This document shows, one piece after another, positions 10,395 to 22,739 of a stretch of DNA of 64,000 nucleotides. The notes under the pieces are model-generated. The model worked only from the letters and a program-made list of their open reading frames with translations, was not told where the DNA came from and searched no databases. The DNA comes from Papaver somniferum. Taxonomy: Eukaryota; Streptophyta; Magnoliopsida; Ranunculales; Papaveraceae. The position numbers were made by a program, and so were the translations under genes. Positions within the stretch are counted from its first letter, which is position 1; each line of letters begins with the position of its first letter. The DNA lies in assembly GCF_003573695.1 (NCBI RefSeq), contig NC_039367.1:27304442-27368441 (forward strand), in the 5' to 3' direction.

Positions 10395-11461
10395 CTATAG
10401 TAAGTTTAACGTTATAAAAGATAAGTCTGTTACTGAAGCTATGAAATTGAAAGAAGAAAACTATATTCACAGCCACATGTTTATTTATACTCTGAGCCCA
10501 TTGCCCTATTTCTGGAGAATGAGCAAAAGTTTAACGTTCTGGATAAGTCGATGTTCCTGTCAGGATGAGTCAGAGGCTGTTCATGTGCATCGGAAAGATG
10601 GAATAGTATTTCTGCTTATCCTCATTCATGGGTATCAATGAAAATCATACACTACTTACTAGTGGAAACATGACTCTCGAGGGAAGTTCAAGGCGATCCC
10701 CTCCTAAACAAGTAGGTAATCAAGTAAACAAATGCAAATACCATGTGGAGAAACTTCATTTGTCAATCATCAAATCAAATCACGTTTATAGAGAACAAGC
10801 TTAAAAACTGGTAAAGTTCCTGAAAGGCATTATAAAATTACAATTTCATGTTCTTGTTCAATTTAGTGTTCCAATATCCCTCTTTAGTATTATTTAGCTT
10901 GATTGCAGCATATGAGCAGTTTTAGATCTTTGCATTGTGGCTGCAAGTTTATTTATCAGCGACTAGTTTGAGAAGTGTCTGTCATTCACATGAACTATCA
11001 TGTACTTAAATTGGTGAAGGGATGTGAATAAAATACATACCAGAACTGGATTTCAGAATTGAGTAACAACTGGTACCAGTTTTCAAATTCAACAAAGTGT
11101 AGTGTATGGTTGCGATACTTGACCTAATACCTTGGATCATAACAATTAAAAATCACACCAGGAAAAATTTAGCATACTTAGGTGAGCTCAGGTTTTATCA
11201 GGCACCGTAACCGCTCATATTGAGCTCAGAAATGTGCAATTGGTTATGTCATTAAGCCCTAGGTTACCACTAATCTGATCCTGTTCTGCTAGCTCAACAT
11301 CCGAAAAAGAATTCTATCAGAACGTGTTTCTGTAACAAAAATGTGACGCTACTTCTACCATTGCCGGCCAAGCTTTGAGTTTCAGGCGAGCAGTTTTGGA
11401 CCACAAAATATGCCATTCCGATACTAAAGATATCTAAAATTAGGACTAGAGGCATAAATAC

Positions 11462-11530
11462 CTTCTCAGTAGCATCATCATCTGGAATTACCACATGGCA
11501 TTTGCACCCATAAGCAGGAGCCACAGTTGC
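11462..11530 (-). pseudogene. Exon 'APAYGCKCHVVIPDD', copy 2
   Basis: Same segment as 9664-9738 with an intact APAYGCKCHVVIPDDDATEK and GTATTTATG donor, but with the 5' part of the exon replaced as in copy 1. Confidence 0.75.
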
Positions 11531-13382
11531 AAGACTAATAGAATACCTCGCACAAGCTCTCCAGAATCAAAAGCCTGTCACAGATATTCAATTTCAATAC
11601 TCAGTGAGACCATTGGCAAATTTCTGTAGAATAAATATGAGCAAAAGTTTACTATTATGGATAAATGAAGATGTTCATGTGCATCAGATAGACAGAATAG
11701 TGTTTCTGCTTATCCTCACTCATGCTTGGGTTCAACAAAAATCATACACTACTTACTAGTGGAAACATGAATCTCGAAGGAGGTCCAGGGAAGTCCCCCT
11801 AAACAAGTAGGTAATTAAGTAAACAAATGCAAATCATATTTATAGAGTTCCTGAAAGGCATTACAAAATTACAACTTCATGTTCTTATTGGATTTAAGTG
11901 TTCCAATATTTTATATCCCTCTTTAATCTTTAACTTGATCGCAGCCTATGAGCAGTTTTAAATCTTTGCGGCTGCAAGTTTAAATATAAGTGACTAGTCT
12001 GAGAAATGTATGTCATTCACATGAACTATCGTGTAGTTTAGGATTCGTGAAGGGATGTGAACAAAATATACCGGAACTGGATTTCAGAATCGAGTAACAA
12101 AATGTTGTTTAAATAAGGATGAAAAATACTGGTCACGTAAGTGGTTTCGTCAATTGATCTAAGACCTTGGATCATAAATGTGCCTACTAGGCAAAGTTTT
12201 AGCATACTTAGGTGATCTCAGATATTATCAGGCAAGGTAACTGGCTGTTTTGAGTTAGAAAATGTGTAACTGATTATGTTGTTAATCCCTAGGTTACCAC
12301 TAATCTGATCCCATTTTGCTAGCTCAATATCCAAAAAAGATTCTATCAGAACGTGTTTCTGTAACAAAAATGTGACGATACTTCTGCTATCTTCAAGTTT
12401 CTAGTGAATTCTAACTTATAGGAATACAAAAATTATGCCACACGGATGCTAAAGGTATCTCAAATTAGGATTAGAAGCATAAATCTCAAATTAGATAGAG
12501 TAGTATTTCTGCTTATACTCATGCTCGGGTTTCAATTAAAATCATACACTACTTACCAGGGGAAACATGAATCTCAAAGGAAGTCCAAGGCAGTCCCCCC
12601 CTAAACAAGTAGGGGATCAAGTAAGCAAATGCAAACACCGTGTAGAGAAACTTCATTTGTCAACCATCAAACCGACTGATGTTTATAGAGAACAAGCTCA
12701 ACAACTGGAAAAGTTCTCGAAAGGCATTTAAAATTTAAGTTCATGGTCTTGTTCGATTTAGTGTTCAAATATCCCTCTTTAGTATTTAGCTTGATCGCAG
12801 CATATGAGCAGTTTTAGATCTTTGCAACGTGGCTGCAAGTTTAATTATCAGTGACTGGTCTGAGAAGTGTCTGTCATTCACATGAACTATCATGTAGTTA
12901 AGGATTGATGAAGGGATGTGAACAAACTATATACCGGAACTGGATTTCAGAATTGCGTAACAACTGGTACCAGTTTTCAAATTCAACAAAGTATAGTTTA
13001 AATGCAGAAGAAAAATAATGGACACATATATGGTTTCGTTACTTGGACAAAGACATTGGATCATAACAATTGAAAATGTGCCTACTAGGCAAAATTTGGC
13101 ATACTTGGGCGAGCTCAGATGTTATCAGGCACCGTAACCGGTCATTTTGAGCTCAGAAATGTGCAATTGGTTATGTCATTAAGCCCTAGGTTACCACTAA
13201 TCTGATCCCGCTCTGCTAGCTCAACATCCTAAAAGGACTCTATCAGAACGTGTTTCTGTAACAAAAATGTGAAGCTACATCTACCATTGCCAAGCTTTGA
13301 GTTTGGGCGAACAGTTTTGGATCACAAAATATGCCATTCCGACAGTAAAGATATCCCAAATTAGGACTAGAGGCATAAATAC

Positions 13383-13495
13383 CTTCTCAGTAGCATCATC
13401 ATCTGGAATTACCACATGGCATTTGCAGCCATAAGCAGGAGCCACAGTTGCAAGACTCATAGCAGTGATATCAGCAGAGCTCTCCGTAACAACTC
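13383..13495 (-). pseudogene. Exon 'VVTESSADITAMSLATVAPAYG', copy 3 (complete)
   Basis: A full 113-bp exon with a CTAG acceptor and GTATTT donor. It encodes VVTESSADITAMSLATVAPA and then YGCKCHVVIPDDDATEK without a stop. The family usually has EGTAGSTAISLA here, the substrate-binding loop; this copy has ESSADITAMSLA, so the loop has lost its glycine and TAG signature. Confidence 0.8.
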
Positions 13496-13935
13496 CTAGC
13501 ACAAAGCTCTCCAGTATCAAAAGCTTGTAACAGAAATTCAAACTCGCGAAGATAAATGTACAGGGATAAATGTCAACAAAGCCTTGAGACACAGTTTCTA
13601 TCTACTGCCAATAACATTCTCATGCAGTAATGAAGATTAGCTAGAGAGATCCCCAAAATATTTAGCTTTAATTCAAAAAAGTAGTTGAATTTTAGCTGCA
13701 AAGAGTTACAAATATAGCTGCAACTAGAACAACACGTGAATCTCTTCAGTGACACAAATAATGAAACACCTAACCCCCCTAAGTGAGACCAAAAGGCTAA
13801 ATTTCGGACCAGTACTTAAGTTAATTCCTATTAGAGTTATATGTTCGCTTTGTGAAGGCATTCCAAATCAGCTCCTATTTACCAGGGGGCGGTACTACGG
13901 CGTACTGAAGAAGAGAGTGAAACAACTAAAATTAC

Positions 13936-14085
13936 CTAGACATTTCAATTGCTTCCATATCTGTACACCGGAATGCTCCATCAAGTTTTGCCATCATAAA
14001 TTTCTTCATCAGACGGTTGGTTATGGTGTCAAATGGGTTCTTTAATCTTCGGCCCTCTGCCTCCTCATGGGTATACATTACTCCC
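13936..14085 (-). pseudogene. Cysteine synthase-like exon 'GVMYTHEEAEGRRLKNPFDT'
   Basis: 150 bp with AG acceptor (GACAAG) and GTAATT donor. The open frame encodes GVMYTHEEAEGRRLKNPFDT followed by ITNRLMKKFMMAKLDGAFRC and TDMEAIEMS. The family has a few more residues (TEGIG) between DTI and NRL, lost here. Only one copy exists in the window. Confidence 0.8.
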
Positions 14086-14238
14086 CTTGTCAATTTATTA
14101 AACAGTCCAGAACCAGGAGAATTAACAAGAAAGCTCTTAAGATTCTATTCCTGTTAAAAACGAAAGAAAAAGACAGACATAACCAGCATGCCCAATAACA
14201 ATAAGTCCATGCCTTTTCAAATAAACGGAGTATTATAC

Positions 14239-14573
14239 CTGAAGAAACTGTGCCACCAGTACCTGCAGCTGCTACAAAGGCATCCAATTCGCCACTTGTT
14301 TGTTCCCAGAAGTTGGCAAGGTTCTCAAATTTATCAGCAAAGAAACCCCCTTTACAATCATTAGAGAAAATAGAAATTGGATTCTGATCATCTTGTAATA
14401 TGTGACTAACGGTTTTTTCTGAGTCTTCAGCATCAAGTTGGCTATATTGATCAAATCTTTTTGCTTACTCAGCTCTTCTCCTTGCAATATTGATCGTAGT
14501 AATCTTTATGTGTAATTGATACACGCCTCACTCTTTCAACAGTAGCAGCACCAAGAGCTTCCAGTATTTGAGC
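14239..14573 (-). pseudogene. Cysteine synthase-like middle exon, copy 3
   Basis: A 335-bp exon like 10016-10394, with the donor GTATAATAC. Here the WEQTSGELDAFVAAAGTGGT frame is intact, but an in-frame 33-bp deletion removes RAHYEGTGPEI between NLANF and WEQ. A further deletion shortens the loop region near 14440-14460. Confidence 0.8.
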
Positions 14574-15626
14574 CTATAGTAAATTTAACGTTATAAAAGA
14601 TAAATTTGTTACTGAAGCTATGAAACTGAAAGAAGAAAGCTATAATTCGTAGCCACGTGTATATTTATACTCTAAGACCATTGCCCTATTTCTGGAGAAT
14701 GAGCAAAAGTTTACTGTGCTGGATAAGTCAGAGGATGTTCATGTGCAGGATGAGTCAGAGGATGTTCATGTGCATCAGAAAGATGGAATAGTATTTCTGC
14801 TTATCCTCATTCATGGGTATCAATGAAAATCCTACACTACTTACTAGTGGAAACATGACTCTCGAGGGAAGTTCAAGGCAATCCCCCCTAAACAAGTAGG
14901 TAATCAAGTAAGCAAATGCAAATACCATGTGGAGAAACTTCATTTGTCAATCATCAAATCAAATCATGTTTACAAAGAACAAGCTTAAAAACTGGTAAAG
15001 TTCCTGAAAGGCATTATAAAATTACAACTTCATGTTCTTGTTCAATTTAGTGTTCCAATATCCCTCTTTAGTATTATTTAGCTTGATTGCAGCATATGAG
15101 CAGTTTTAGATCTTTGCATTGTGGCTGCAAGTTTATTTATCAGTGACTAGTTTGAGAAGTGTCTGTCATTCACATGAACTATCATGTTGTTAAATTGGTG
15201 AAGGGATGTGAATAAAATACATACCAGAACTGGATTTCAGAATTGAGTAACAACTGGTACCAGTTTTCAAATTCAACAAAGTGTAGTTTATGGTTGCGTT
15301 ACTTGGATAATAACAATTAAAAATGTGCCTACTAGGCAAAATTTAGCATACTTAGGTGAGCTCAGATGTCATCAGGCACCCGGTCATATTGAGCTCAGAA
15401 ATGTGCAATTGGTTATGTCATTAAGCCCTAGGTAACCACTAATCTGATCCCGTTCTGCTAGCACAACATCCTAAAAGGGATTCTATCAGAACGTGTTTAT
15501 GTAACAAAAATTTGACGCTACTTCTACCATTGCCAAGCTTTGAGTTTCTGCCGAGCAGTTTTGGATCACAAAATATGCCATTCCGATAGTAAAGATATCT
15601 CAAATTAGGACTAGAGGCATAAATAC

Positions 15627-15665
15627 CTTCTCAGTAGCATCACCATCAGGAATTACCACATGGCA
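15627..15665 (-). pseudogene. Exon 'CHVVIPDGDATEK', copy 4 (truncated)
   Basis: Only the last 13 codons of the exon remain, followed by a GTATTTATG donor. Upstream the sequence jumps to the CTCTCCAGAATCAAAAG stretch found beside the other copies. Confidence 0.7.
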
Positions 15666-15888
15666 CTTGCTCTCCAGAATCAAAAGTCTGTAACAGAAAT
15701 TCAAACTCGTATAGCTAAATGTACAGGGTATCGGACAGTGATATCCCCAAAATCTTTAGCTTTTAATCAAAAAGTAGTTGAATTTAAGCTTCACACAGTT
15801 ACAAATATAGCTGCAACTAGAACAACAAATGAATCTATTGATAGTCTAAACTAAATGTCAAATGAAATGATGTTTCGGATTACTTCAC

Positions 15889-15975
15889 CTCTTGAATGAT
15901 TTTGACGCTGCCCCCAGGATTCAAAAACTCAGCTTTTGAAAGAATCTCGAGTCCAGCATTTCTAGATTTCTTCTT
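15889..15975 (-). pseudogene. Cysteine synthase-like exon with the PLP-lysine motif
   Basis: The minus strand encodes GLEILSKAEFLNPGGSVKII and QE and then a GTGAAG donor-like site. NPGGSVK is the family's PLP Schiff-base lysine motif. The residues DRVAVK that normally follow are absent, as if the segment between the two lysines was lost. The catalytic lysine itself is present. Confidence 0.75.
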
Positions 15976-16170
15976 CTTCCACACGATTTTTCTACTCTTA
16001 AAAACTAGGTTTCTTTTCTCAGGACAAGAATATATGAAGAACAGGTTCTGTTTAGAAAAGGACTTTCTTTGTTTTTATCACCATATCCAGATTTTATAAA
16101 CCGGTTGAACAGGTTCTGTTTAGAAAATACACTTTTAGTCAGTGTGGTCCAAGAGCATAGCTAAAAGGAC
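15976..16170. other. Upstream flank of the gene remnant
   Basis: T-rich DNA with a direct repeat of AACAGGTTCTGTTTAGAAAA (16039-16058 and 16108-16127). No coding signal. Confidence 0.4.
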
Positions 16171-16279
16171 CTTTTTCTTTTTTTTTTTTAAGAAAACGTA
16201 GGCCAAGCCTAAGAACCGGAATAGATCATATTGCCTAAAAAAAAAAGTTACATGATTAATGTTTAAAGTGTTTCCATCA

Positions 16280-19200
16280 TTAAAGCTGCCTTTCTCTGTG
16301 AAAATTTCTTTTAAATCTTTTCTTGATGGCTTTGATGTAGAAAGCATTGAAGTGTTCCAGGATTTTATTTGTTTCAGCATGTATCTCAATATTCAAGTGT
16401 TGCTTTTCTTCTGCCCAACCAAAAGCTAGTTCTGCTCCTCCCGTGGCTCCTTCTGCTCCCCATTGACATGTGTGTCCTCTGCTATCAACATAGTTTCCTG
16501 CAAAATCTGTAATAGTTAGTGCAAAGAAAAACTGAGAGGTATTAGGATCCTGTATAGTGCATATTTTGATTTTGTATCCATAATACTGCTTGTGCTGAGG
16601 AAACCCAACATGGGAAACAGTTTCATCTCTTTGGGAACCAATATCAGAGAGCAAACCCTGAGAATGCATAGCAGGGTTAGATAGATTGTGAATCTTGTTA
16701 TAGTCACATAGTTGTTGTTGAATGCTAGTAGAGGTTTTCATAGCATTGGGTGTAATGTTTTGAAAGACTAGATCACATCTAGCTTTCCATATAAACCAGC
16801 AAGTAGTTGCATAGATGCTGATGTTTTCACTGGTGCTAGTTTGTTGAAACCAAGTATTGAACCAATTCATGAAAGGAGTTTGATTGTTAAACAAACCATG
16901 GTTTTCTCCTAACATATGCTGCCAAACATCAGTGGCAGCTGGGAAGTTAAGGAACATGTGTGTCATTGTCTCCTCCCCACTGCTGCATACTTTGCGTATG
17001 GGATCAATATAGTGAAGGATGCTTGCAGTTTAGCATTAGTTGGAAGGATTTCATGAGCACACTTCCAGAGAAATATTTGGATGGCAGATGCAACTTCCAG
17101 GCTCCATATAGCTCTCCAGTCCCTTGTTGCATGGTCATTTCTGTAGAGATTTTCTATTTGGGCTTTGTACAAAGCTTTCACAGAGAATTTTCCTGTGTTT
17201 TTGCGACTCCATTGCATATTGTCCTCTTCCCTTGAGTTTATATCTAGGGCAGTGATAGCTTGAGTAATAGCAGGACTGAAGATTTGCTGAATAAGCTGGA
17301 CATTCCACTCCTTTTGATCAGTCATTAAGTGTACTAGCATATGGATATCATTAGGGCAGGTGGCTGGTTTTGTGAGCTTATCAGTTGAGTTAGGTATCCA
17401 GATATCTTCCCAAATTCTTATTTTTTGCCATTACCTATTCTCCAGCCACAATGTTGCTGGATATTTTGAATACCTTCTAGAACCCCTTTCCATATCCAAG
17501 AGTCACCATCTTTTGCTTTGGTATTCATGTTTAGCACATTTCTTCCTATTAGGTATTTAGCATCCATCAATTGAAACCATATGGAGTTTTTATCATGTTC
17601 CAGTCTCCACCCTATTTTTGTTATCATGGAGCTATTGAAGAGTTTCATATTCATAAAGCCTAAACCACCAAGCCCCTTAGGTTTGCAAACAACAGTCCAA
17701 GCTTTAGGATAGTAACTTGTGGGGTTTTCCAGATTCTTTCCCCAGAAGAAATCCCTTTGTAGCTTGTTCATATCTTGAAAAGTTTGTTTTGGTATTCTGA
17801 AGCAGTTCATTTGGTAGATACTGGTTGTGGAGGTGACTGATTTTATTATCACTTCCCTTCCAGCTGGATTTAGTGGGGAGTTCTTCCAACTTGAGAGCCT
17901 TGTCTTCATCTTATCCACTCCTGGTCTGAAAGATTGAATCTTACTTCTGTTAGTGAATAGAGGAGAGCCTAGGTACTTGTCATTTAAAGGAAGAGCTTGA
18001 ACTTCCAGTAGGATAGTAGGTATTAGAGCTGGATCAGTGTCTTTGCTGAAGAAGGCACCAGATTTGTTGAAATTGATGAGCTGACCAGAAGTTTCTCCAA
18101 AAATGTTGAGGATGTCCTTGATATTTTGGGCTGCAGTTGTATTGGATTTGCAGAAGACCATACAATCATCAGCAAAGAGGAGATGGTTTATTGATGGGGC
18201 ATTTTTGCAAATTTTGACTCCAGAAATGATGCCCAAATCTTTTGCATAAGATAAAGTTCTATAGAGGGTTTCCATACAGAAAAGGAATAGATATGGGGAT
18301 AGGGGATCCCCTTGTCTAAGTCCTCTTGAGGGTTTGAAGAAGGTGTCTGGAGAGCCATTAATAAGGACAGTTGCAGTAGTGGTGGAAATGCATTGCATAA
18401 TCTTGTTGAACCAGTTAGAGTTGAAGCCAATTTTTGGCATAATGGAATGTAGAAATTTCCAATCAACTCTATCAAAAGCTTTTTCCATATCAATCTTGAT
18501 CCCCATTATTCCTTTATTACTTTTGATACCTCTTCTGGTTCTCATAGTGTGAATAATTCCATGAGCAATAACTATATTGTCTGCAATTTTTCGTCCAGGT
18601 ATAAAAGCAGAATGGTATGGAGAGATGATTCTGTTTAGATAAGGTTTCATTATTTGATCTAAGACTTTTGGATATGATTTTGTAGGTGGTGTTTCAGAGA
18701 CTAATGGGTCTGAAATGACTAGGACAAGAAGGGTTATCAGTTTTGGGTATCAGGGATATAAAGGTAGAATTCATCTCTTTGAGGAGATGCCCAGATATGA
18801 AGAAATGCTGAACCATTTTAACCAAGTCTTCTCTCACAATATCCCAATTGGATTGGAAGAAATTTGGTGGGAAACCATATGGACCTGGAGCTTTATCTTT
18901 AGCCATACTGAATAGGATAGCCTTGATTTCTTGTTTGTCAGGGATTTTGTTGAGATTGTTGTTGTCTGAGTTGGTTATGGAAGTAGGGATGAGGTTGATA
19001 ATTTCATGGTTCAAAACAGGAGATTCAGCAGTGGACATCTTAGTGAAATGGTTGGTGAAGCATTGTTTTATTTCTTGGTACTCCTCAGTCCAGTTTCTAG
19101 CACTATCTTGTATAGAGTCAATTTTATTTCTTCTTATTCTGCATTTAGTAGCTCTGTGGAAATAGATAGTATTCTTGTACCCCAACTTGATGAACTGATC

Positions 19201-20270
19201 TCTGATTTTGGTTTTCCAGAATTTTTCTTCAATGTCTTGCCAATCTCTGAGGACTTGCATTGCAGTTTTTAAAGCTTCACTTCTGTTGTGTTTGAAGTAG
19301 TTTCCTTATAACCAGTGGAGATGTTGTTTGATTTCTTCAATATTAGTTTTGATGTTTCCATACACTTCTTTATTCCAAACTTTTAGTCTCATCTTAATGT
19401 CCTTAAGATTTCTGGCTATAAGGAAAGTACTAGAGTCAGACAGACTTCTTTGCCAACATTCAGCAATGATATCCTTACAATCCTTATGATCCAACCAAGG
19501 ACCAAAGAATTTGAAGGGAATTTTACCAGTGGACCAAGAAGAATTAGAATTAAGAAGAATGGGGTGATGATCAAAACCAATAGCTAGCAGATTAGTGATG
19601 GTAGTATTTGGGTACATGAGTAGCCATGATTAAGTGGCTAGTCCTCTATCCAATCTCTGTTCAGTAAGAGCAGAACCACTTCTCTTATTTGACCAAGTGA
19701 AAGGGAAGCCTGTGCTGCCTAAATTATTTAGGTCCAAATCAATAATTTTGTTACCAAAGATATCAGCTTCAACACTATCAAGGGGTTGGGTATTGTACTT
19801 TTCATTATCATGAAGAATGAAGTTGAAATCTCCAATGACCAACCATGGTAGGGTGTGCTTGGCAGATATAAACTCCAGATTTATCCAAGAATGAATTTTG
19901 TCTTTAGTTTCATAAGGACTCCCATAATAACCAGTAAAAATCCAAGAAGGGCCGCTGGTAGGTTTGATTATAGCATTTATATGGTTGATAGAGTGATATA
20001 GAATTTCAACATCTAGATTGTTCTTCCATATCATTACTAAGCCTCCAGCTGTGCCAATAGTTCTGAATATTTAGTTGTCGCATAGTTTTTAAAAGTTTGG
20101 CATGCTTTTTTTTTATGTTTCAGATATAAAACATATGTCAGGGTTGAATTTGGTTAACATATCATTAAGATACTTCTTAGTGTGTTTTTTCCCTAGTCCT
20201 TGGAAGTTCCAAGATATGGAAATGAAAAACTGCCAAAAGTAGGAGACAGGGATATTTTGAGGTAAGTCTT
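16280..20270 (-). pseudogene. LINE 1 ORF2 (endonuclease, RT, zinc-binding region, RNase H-like)
   Basis: ORF2 proteins nick DNA and reverse-transcribe the element's RNA at the nick. The AP-endonuclease starts at SISWNFQGLGKK (about 20230), with WLVIGDFNFILHD near 19830 and LDRGLAT near 19640. RT motifs follow: KDKAPGPYGFPPNFF (about 18890), the intact 410-codon frame 18650-17418 with IDMEKAFDRVDW, GLRQGDPLSPYLFLF and the catalytic LLFADDCMVF (about 18180). The zf-RVT-like WSLEVASAIQIFLWKCAHE (about 17080) and an RNase H-like AELAFGWAEEKQHLNIEI close it. Damage: an in-frame stop after CFISET, TGA at 18694-18696, a +1 in an A run near 18670, a -1 in an A run near 17428, and another shift near 17000. 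Few lesions: a fairly young copy. Confidence 0.9.
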
Positions 20271-20299
20271 CTAGCTAGGGGGTCATAGTAATCTATCAT

Positions 20300-21878
20300 G
20301 CAACTAGAAGAAAAGTAATGGTAGCAGTGCTTATAACTATGTTGAACATGATATATGGGAATAAGGGGTACCTCAGATTTGGGAGTGAAGGTGCCAGCAT
20401 CACCATTATCCATTTGAGGATTGCTTGAGTCCAAAGGTTCAACATAGTTGTCAGGGTAATCCTTGTATCTTTTGATGTTAACAGCTTCATTTGTTTTCAT
20501 ATGGACATCAGCAGTAGTAGATTGTTTCCTCTTGGGCAGGTTTTTGAGTTTACCAGGAGCATAAGTTGTATCATAGTTAATGGTTGTGGGTGCTTCATCA
20601 AAGGAATGCATTGTCTTCCTAGCCTTCTTTTTGATCTTGGTAGTTTCAAACTCCATTCTTTCTTTGATTTGAGATAAGGTTGGTAAATCATGAGGAGAGA
20701 CAGCTGCAAAAATGCTAGTTGGATCTAGAGTTAGGGTAATAGTTGTGTTTGATGGATGAGGGTGTTTGGATTCTAGCTGATTCCTTGATTTTTAACTTAG
20801 ATTGCTGATTTTTGTAATTGCTGGAAATTTTCTTGGAGATATCAAGTTTTTTGTTCCTTATTTGACAAGCAATGACATCAGGGTGAGGTGAGTCAGGATC
20901 AGCTATAGAAGAAGCTCCAAATATAATATGCTTGGAAGATGAGGGAGCAAACTTTGGAATGGCCCTCTCTAGCTCTTTCTGCTTAGAAATCTTCATTTTG
21001 ATTTCAAAAGTTGTTGCAACATCAGCATCATTGTAGCCTCTATGAATTAAACTTCTCCCTTCTTGAACAACTTTTTGATAGGGATTTTGGGGTGGTGGTA
21101 ATAGTTGTGGTGTTGGTAGGCTTTTATATTTGGTGTAGTGAGATTTTGATGGAGTAAGAGGGATGGGACAAGGGGGAGAAGGATGATCTAGTATTCTACA
21201 AACTTTGCAGAACCTGATACCATTGACGGCATAAGAAAATTCAATCCAATGAGAGATTGTTGGTGTTTCAAAGGCCTAAATTCCAAACTTTAATGGTCTG
21301 GTAACATCAATAGTGAGCTTGACTTCTAGATTTTTCTCAAATCTGTCTCTCCCATATGGTTTCTTAGCAGATTGATAAACTCCTACAGGTTGAAGAATAT
21401 TTTGGATATCTGGTATAATATGGGTTGGAATTCTTTTGATGAGTAGCCATATCATAACCTTAGTGAATTGTTTTTCATGAATTAAATTTGGACCTTCCTC
21501 TGTGACTCTAACTAGCACTATGAGATTATCAAAAACTCCTCTGGTTCCTCCATTTCTAAGAGTTGAGTGGTCTTCTTCATGAGTAAGTCTGAGGATGTAA
21601 TAATTTCTTCTCTTGTTCCAAATATCTATTTCAACTCTGCCATTGAATTCCCAGTTGTTGTTGATGAAGTTGCTGACTCTGGAGGTTTCAAAGCAAATCT
21701 TGCTGCAGAGCTTTCCACTAAAGCAGTATTTCCAGTATAAACCTTGTTTAGTTCTAACATTTTCAGATTTTAAGAAAACTTTAGGATATAGATCTTCTTC
21801 ATGCATATTGAGGGTTTTCTTCATTTGAGCAACAAGGTTTTCAATGGATGGGGTTGAAGAGTTTGAAGAAGATGCCAT
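20300..21878 (-). pseudogene. LINE 1 ORF1 (gag-like nucleic-acid binding protein)
   Basis: The frame 21878-21276 starts MASSSNSSTPSIENLVAQMK and resembles the N-terminal part of plant LINE ORF1 proteins (DUF4283-like region, KLTIDVTRPLKFGI). After a stop at 21276 the frame continues with a zinc knuckle C-x2-C-x4-H-x4-C (CKVCRILDHPSPPC, about 21215-21174). A lysine-rich C-terminal region follows to about 20300. Such proteins bind the element RNA and package it with ORF2. Two or three stops or shifts separate the pieces. Confidence 0.75.
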
Positions 21879-21914
21879 TTGAGAAGAGAAATTGAGAGGG
21901 TAAAGAAAGGTCTT

Positions 21915-22706
21915 CTAGAGGATATAATGACCACTGTGTAAATTGGTGAAGCAAAGCCAGCAATAATACTGAGGGGAATCCAGCCAGGCTTTAATTTGAA
22001 AAAGGTTCTGCATTCTGTCAACAAGACATAAATTTTGTGTATACCTGGTTAGCTTGTGGATTGTCCTCATGATAAATCTATATGGTTGAGCTGGGTAGTG
22101 GTCAATGTGTGATATAGAACCATTGCAGGGATTTTTTTTTTCATGTTTGGCTTGTTGTTGCTCCTCTATGCACTGGTGACTGTTTTTTGAATTGTGTAGT
22201 TTGTTGTTGATGTTGATGGCTAATCGGATCTGGTTCATATTCCTGCACAAAGAAGGTGTTATATTTCTAATTAAGTTGTTGAGAATTTTACCTTGTCCTT
22301 CCTGGGGAGGGTAACATCTAGTGAATTCATTGATTTCAAATTGCCTGGTAGTATAATCTGTGCTCCAAGGAGAGATACTAAAATCCAAGTAAATGATAGT
22401 GATGTAGATAACTTTAATTTGAATATTTTCCACAGGATGATAGTAATCCAAGTAATTCTTGTCTTCATAATGTAAGATGACCCTGACAAAACCTTTGTAC
22501 TTGCAGTTGAGGCAGACAGAGAGAAAGATGTTGGCTTTGCCCAGCTTGGATAAGTATGAAATTAGCCAATACCTATTCAAAGCTAGCAAACACAGAGGAT
22601 CCTTACATGGCCTAAATAAATTTATGCTGCTTGAGGTTAGTGGGAAAGGCTTGGCTTGGATTAAATTGATTTTTGGCTTGTGTTTGAACTCAAGGAAATT
22701 AGCCAA
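21915..22706 (-). other. 263-codon open frame upstream of LINE 1 ORF1
   Basis: An uninterrupted frame ends 37 bp before ORF1 of LINE 1 on the same strand. Its composition is that of AT-rich non-coding DNA (many Ile, Asn, Tyr) and I see no domain. It might be a 5' UTR frame of LINE 1, or chance. A T run at 22132-22140 could mark the tail of another short insertion. Confidence 0.25.
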
Positions 22707-22739
22707 ACTTAGAGTTTTAAAAAACTTACCTTTGTGATG

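Larger units (their letters stand above)
8636..15975 (-). pseudogene. Cysteine synthase-like PLP enzyme gene with amplified exons
   Basis: The locus derives from the plant PLP-dependent fold-type II enzymes of the cysteine synthase-like subgroup (Arabidopsis At1g55880 type, from memory of that family). In gene order (falling coordinates) I see the PLP-lysine motif FLNPGGSVK (15889-15975), ATVAPAYGCKCHVVIPDD (four copies), QILEALGAATV..VSITHKD and GGFFADQFENLANF..AAAGTGGTVS (three copies, joined in one exon) and NPFDTITNRLMKKFMMAKLDG (13936-14085). Exon edges mostly keep GT and AG. The N-terminus and the C-terminal third are missing. Defects include loss of DRVAVK after the catalytic lysine, an 11-residue deletion at the copy of 14239-14573, frameshifts and stops. 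LINE 1 lies just upstream. A working enzyme is not possible from this sequence; spliced transcripts are. Confidence 0.85.
16171..21900 (-). mobile_element. LINE 1: L1-type non-LTR retrotransposon
   Basis: A nearly complete LINE on the minus strand: ORF1 (about 21878-20300), ORF2 with endonuclease, RT and RNase H-like parts (about 20270-16280), a short 3' UTR and a T-rich run at 16171-16189, which is the poly(A) tail on this strand. The 5' boundary is uncertain; 21900 is the start of ORF1, and some of 21900-25440 may be its 5' UTR. I found no convincing target-site duplication. Confidence 0.85.
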
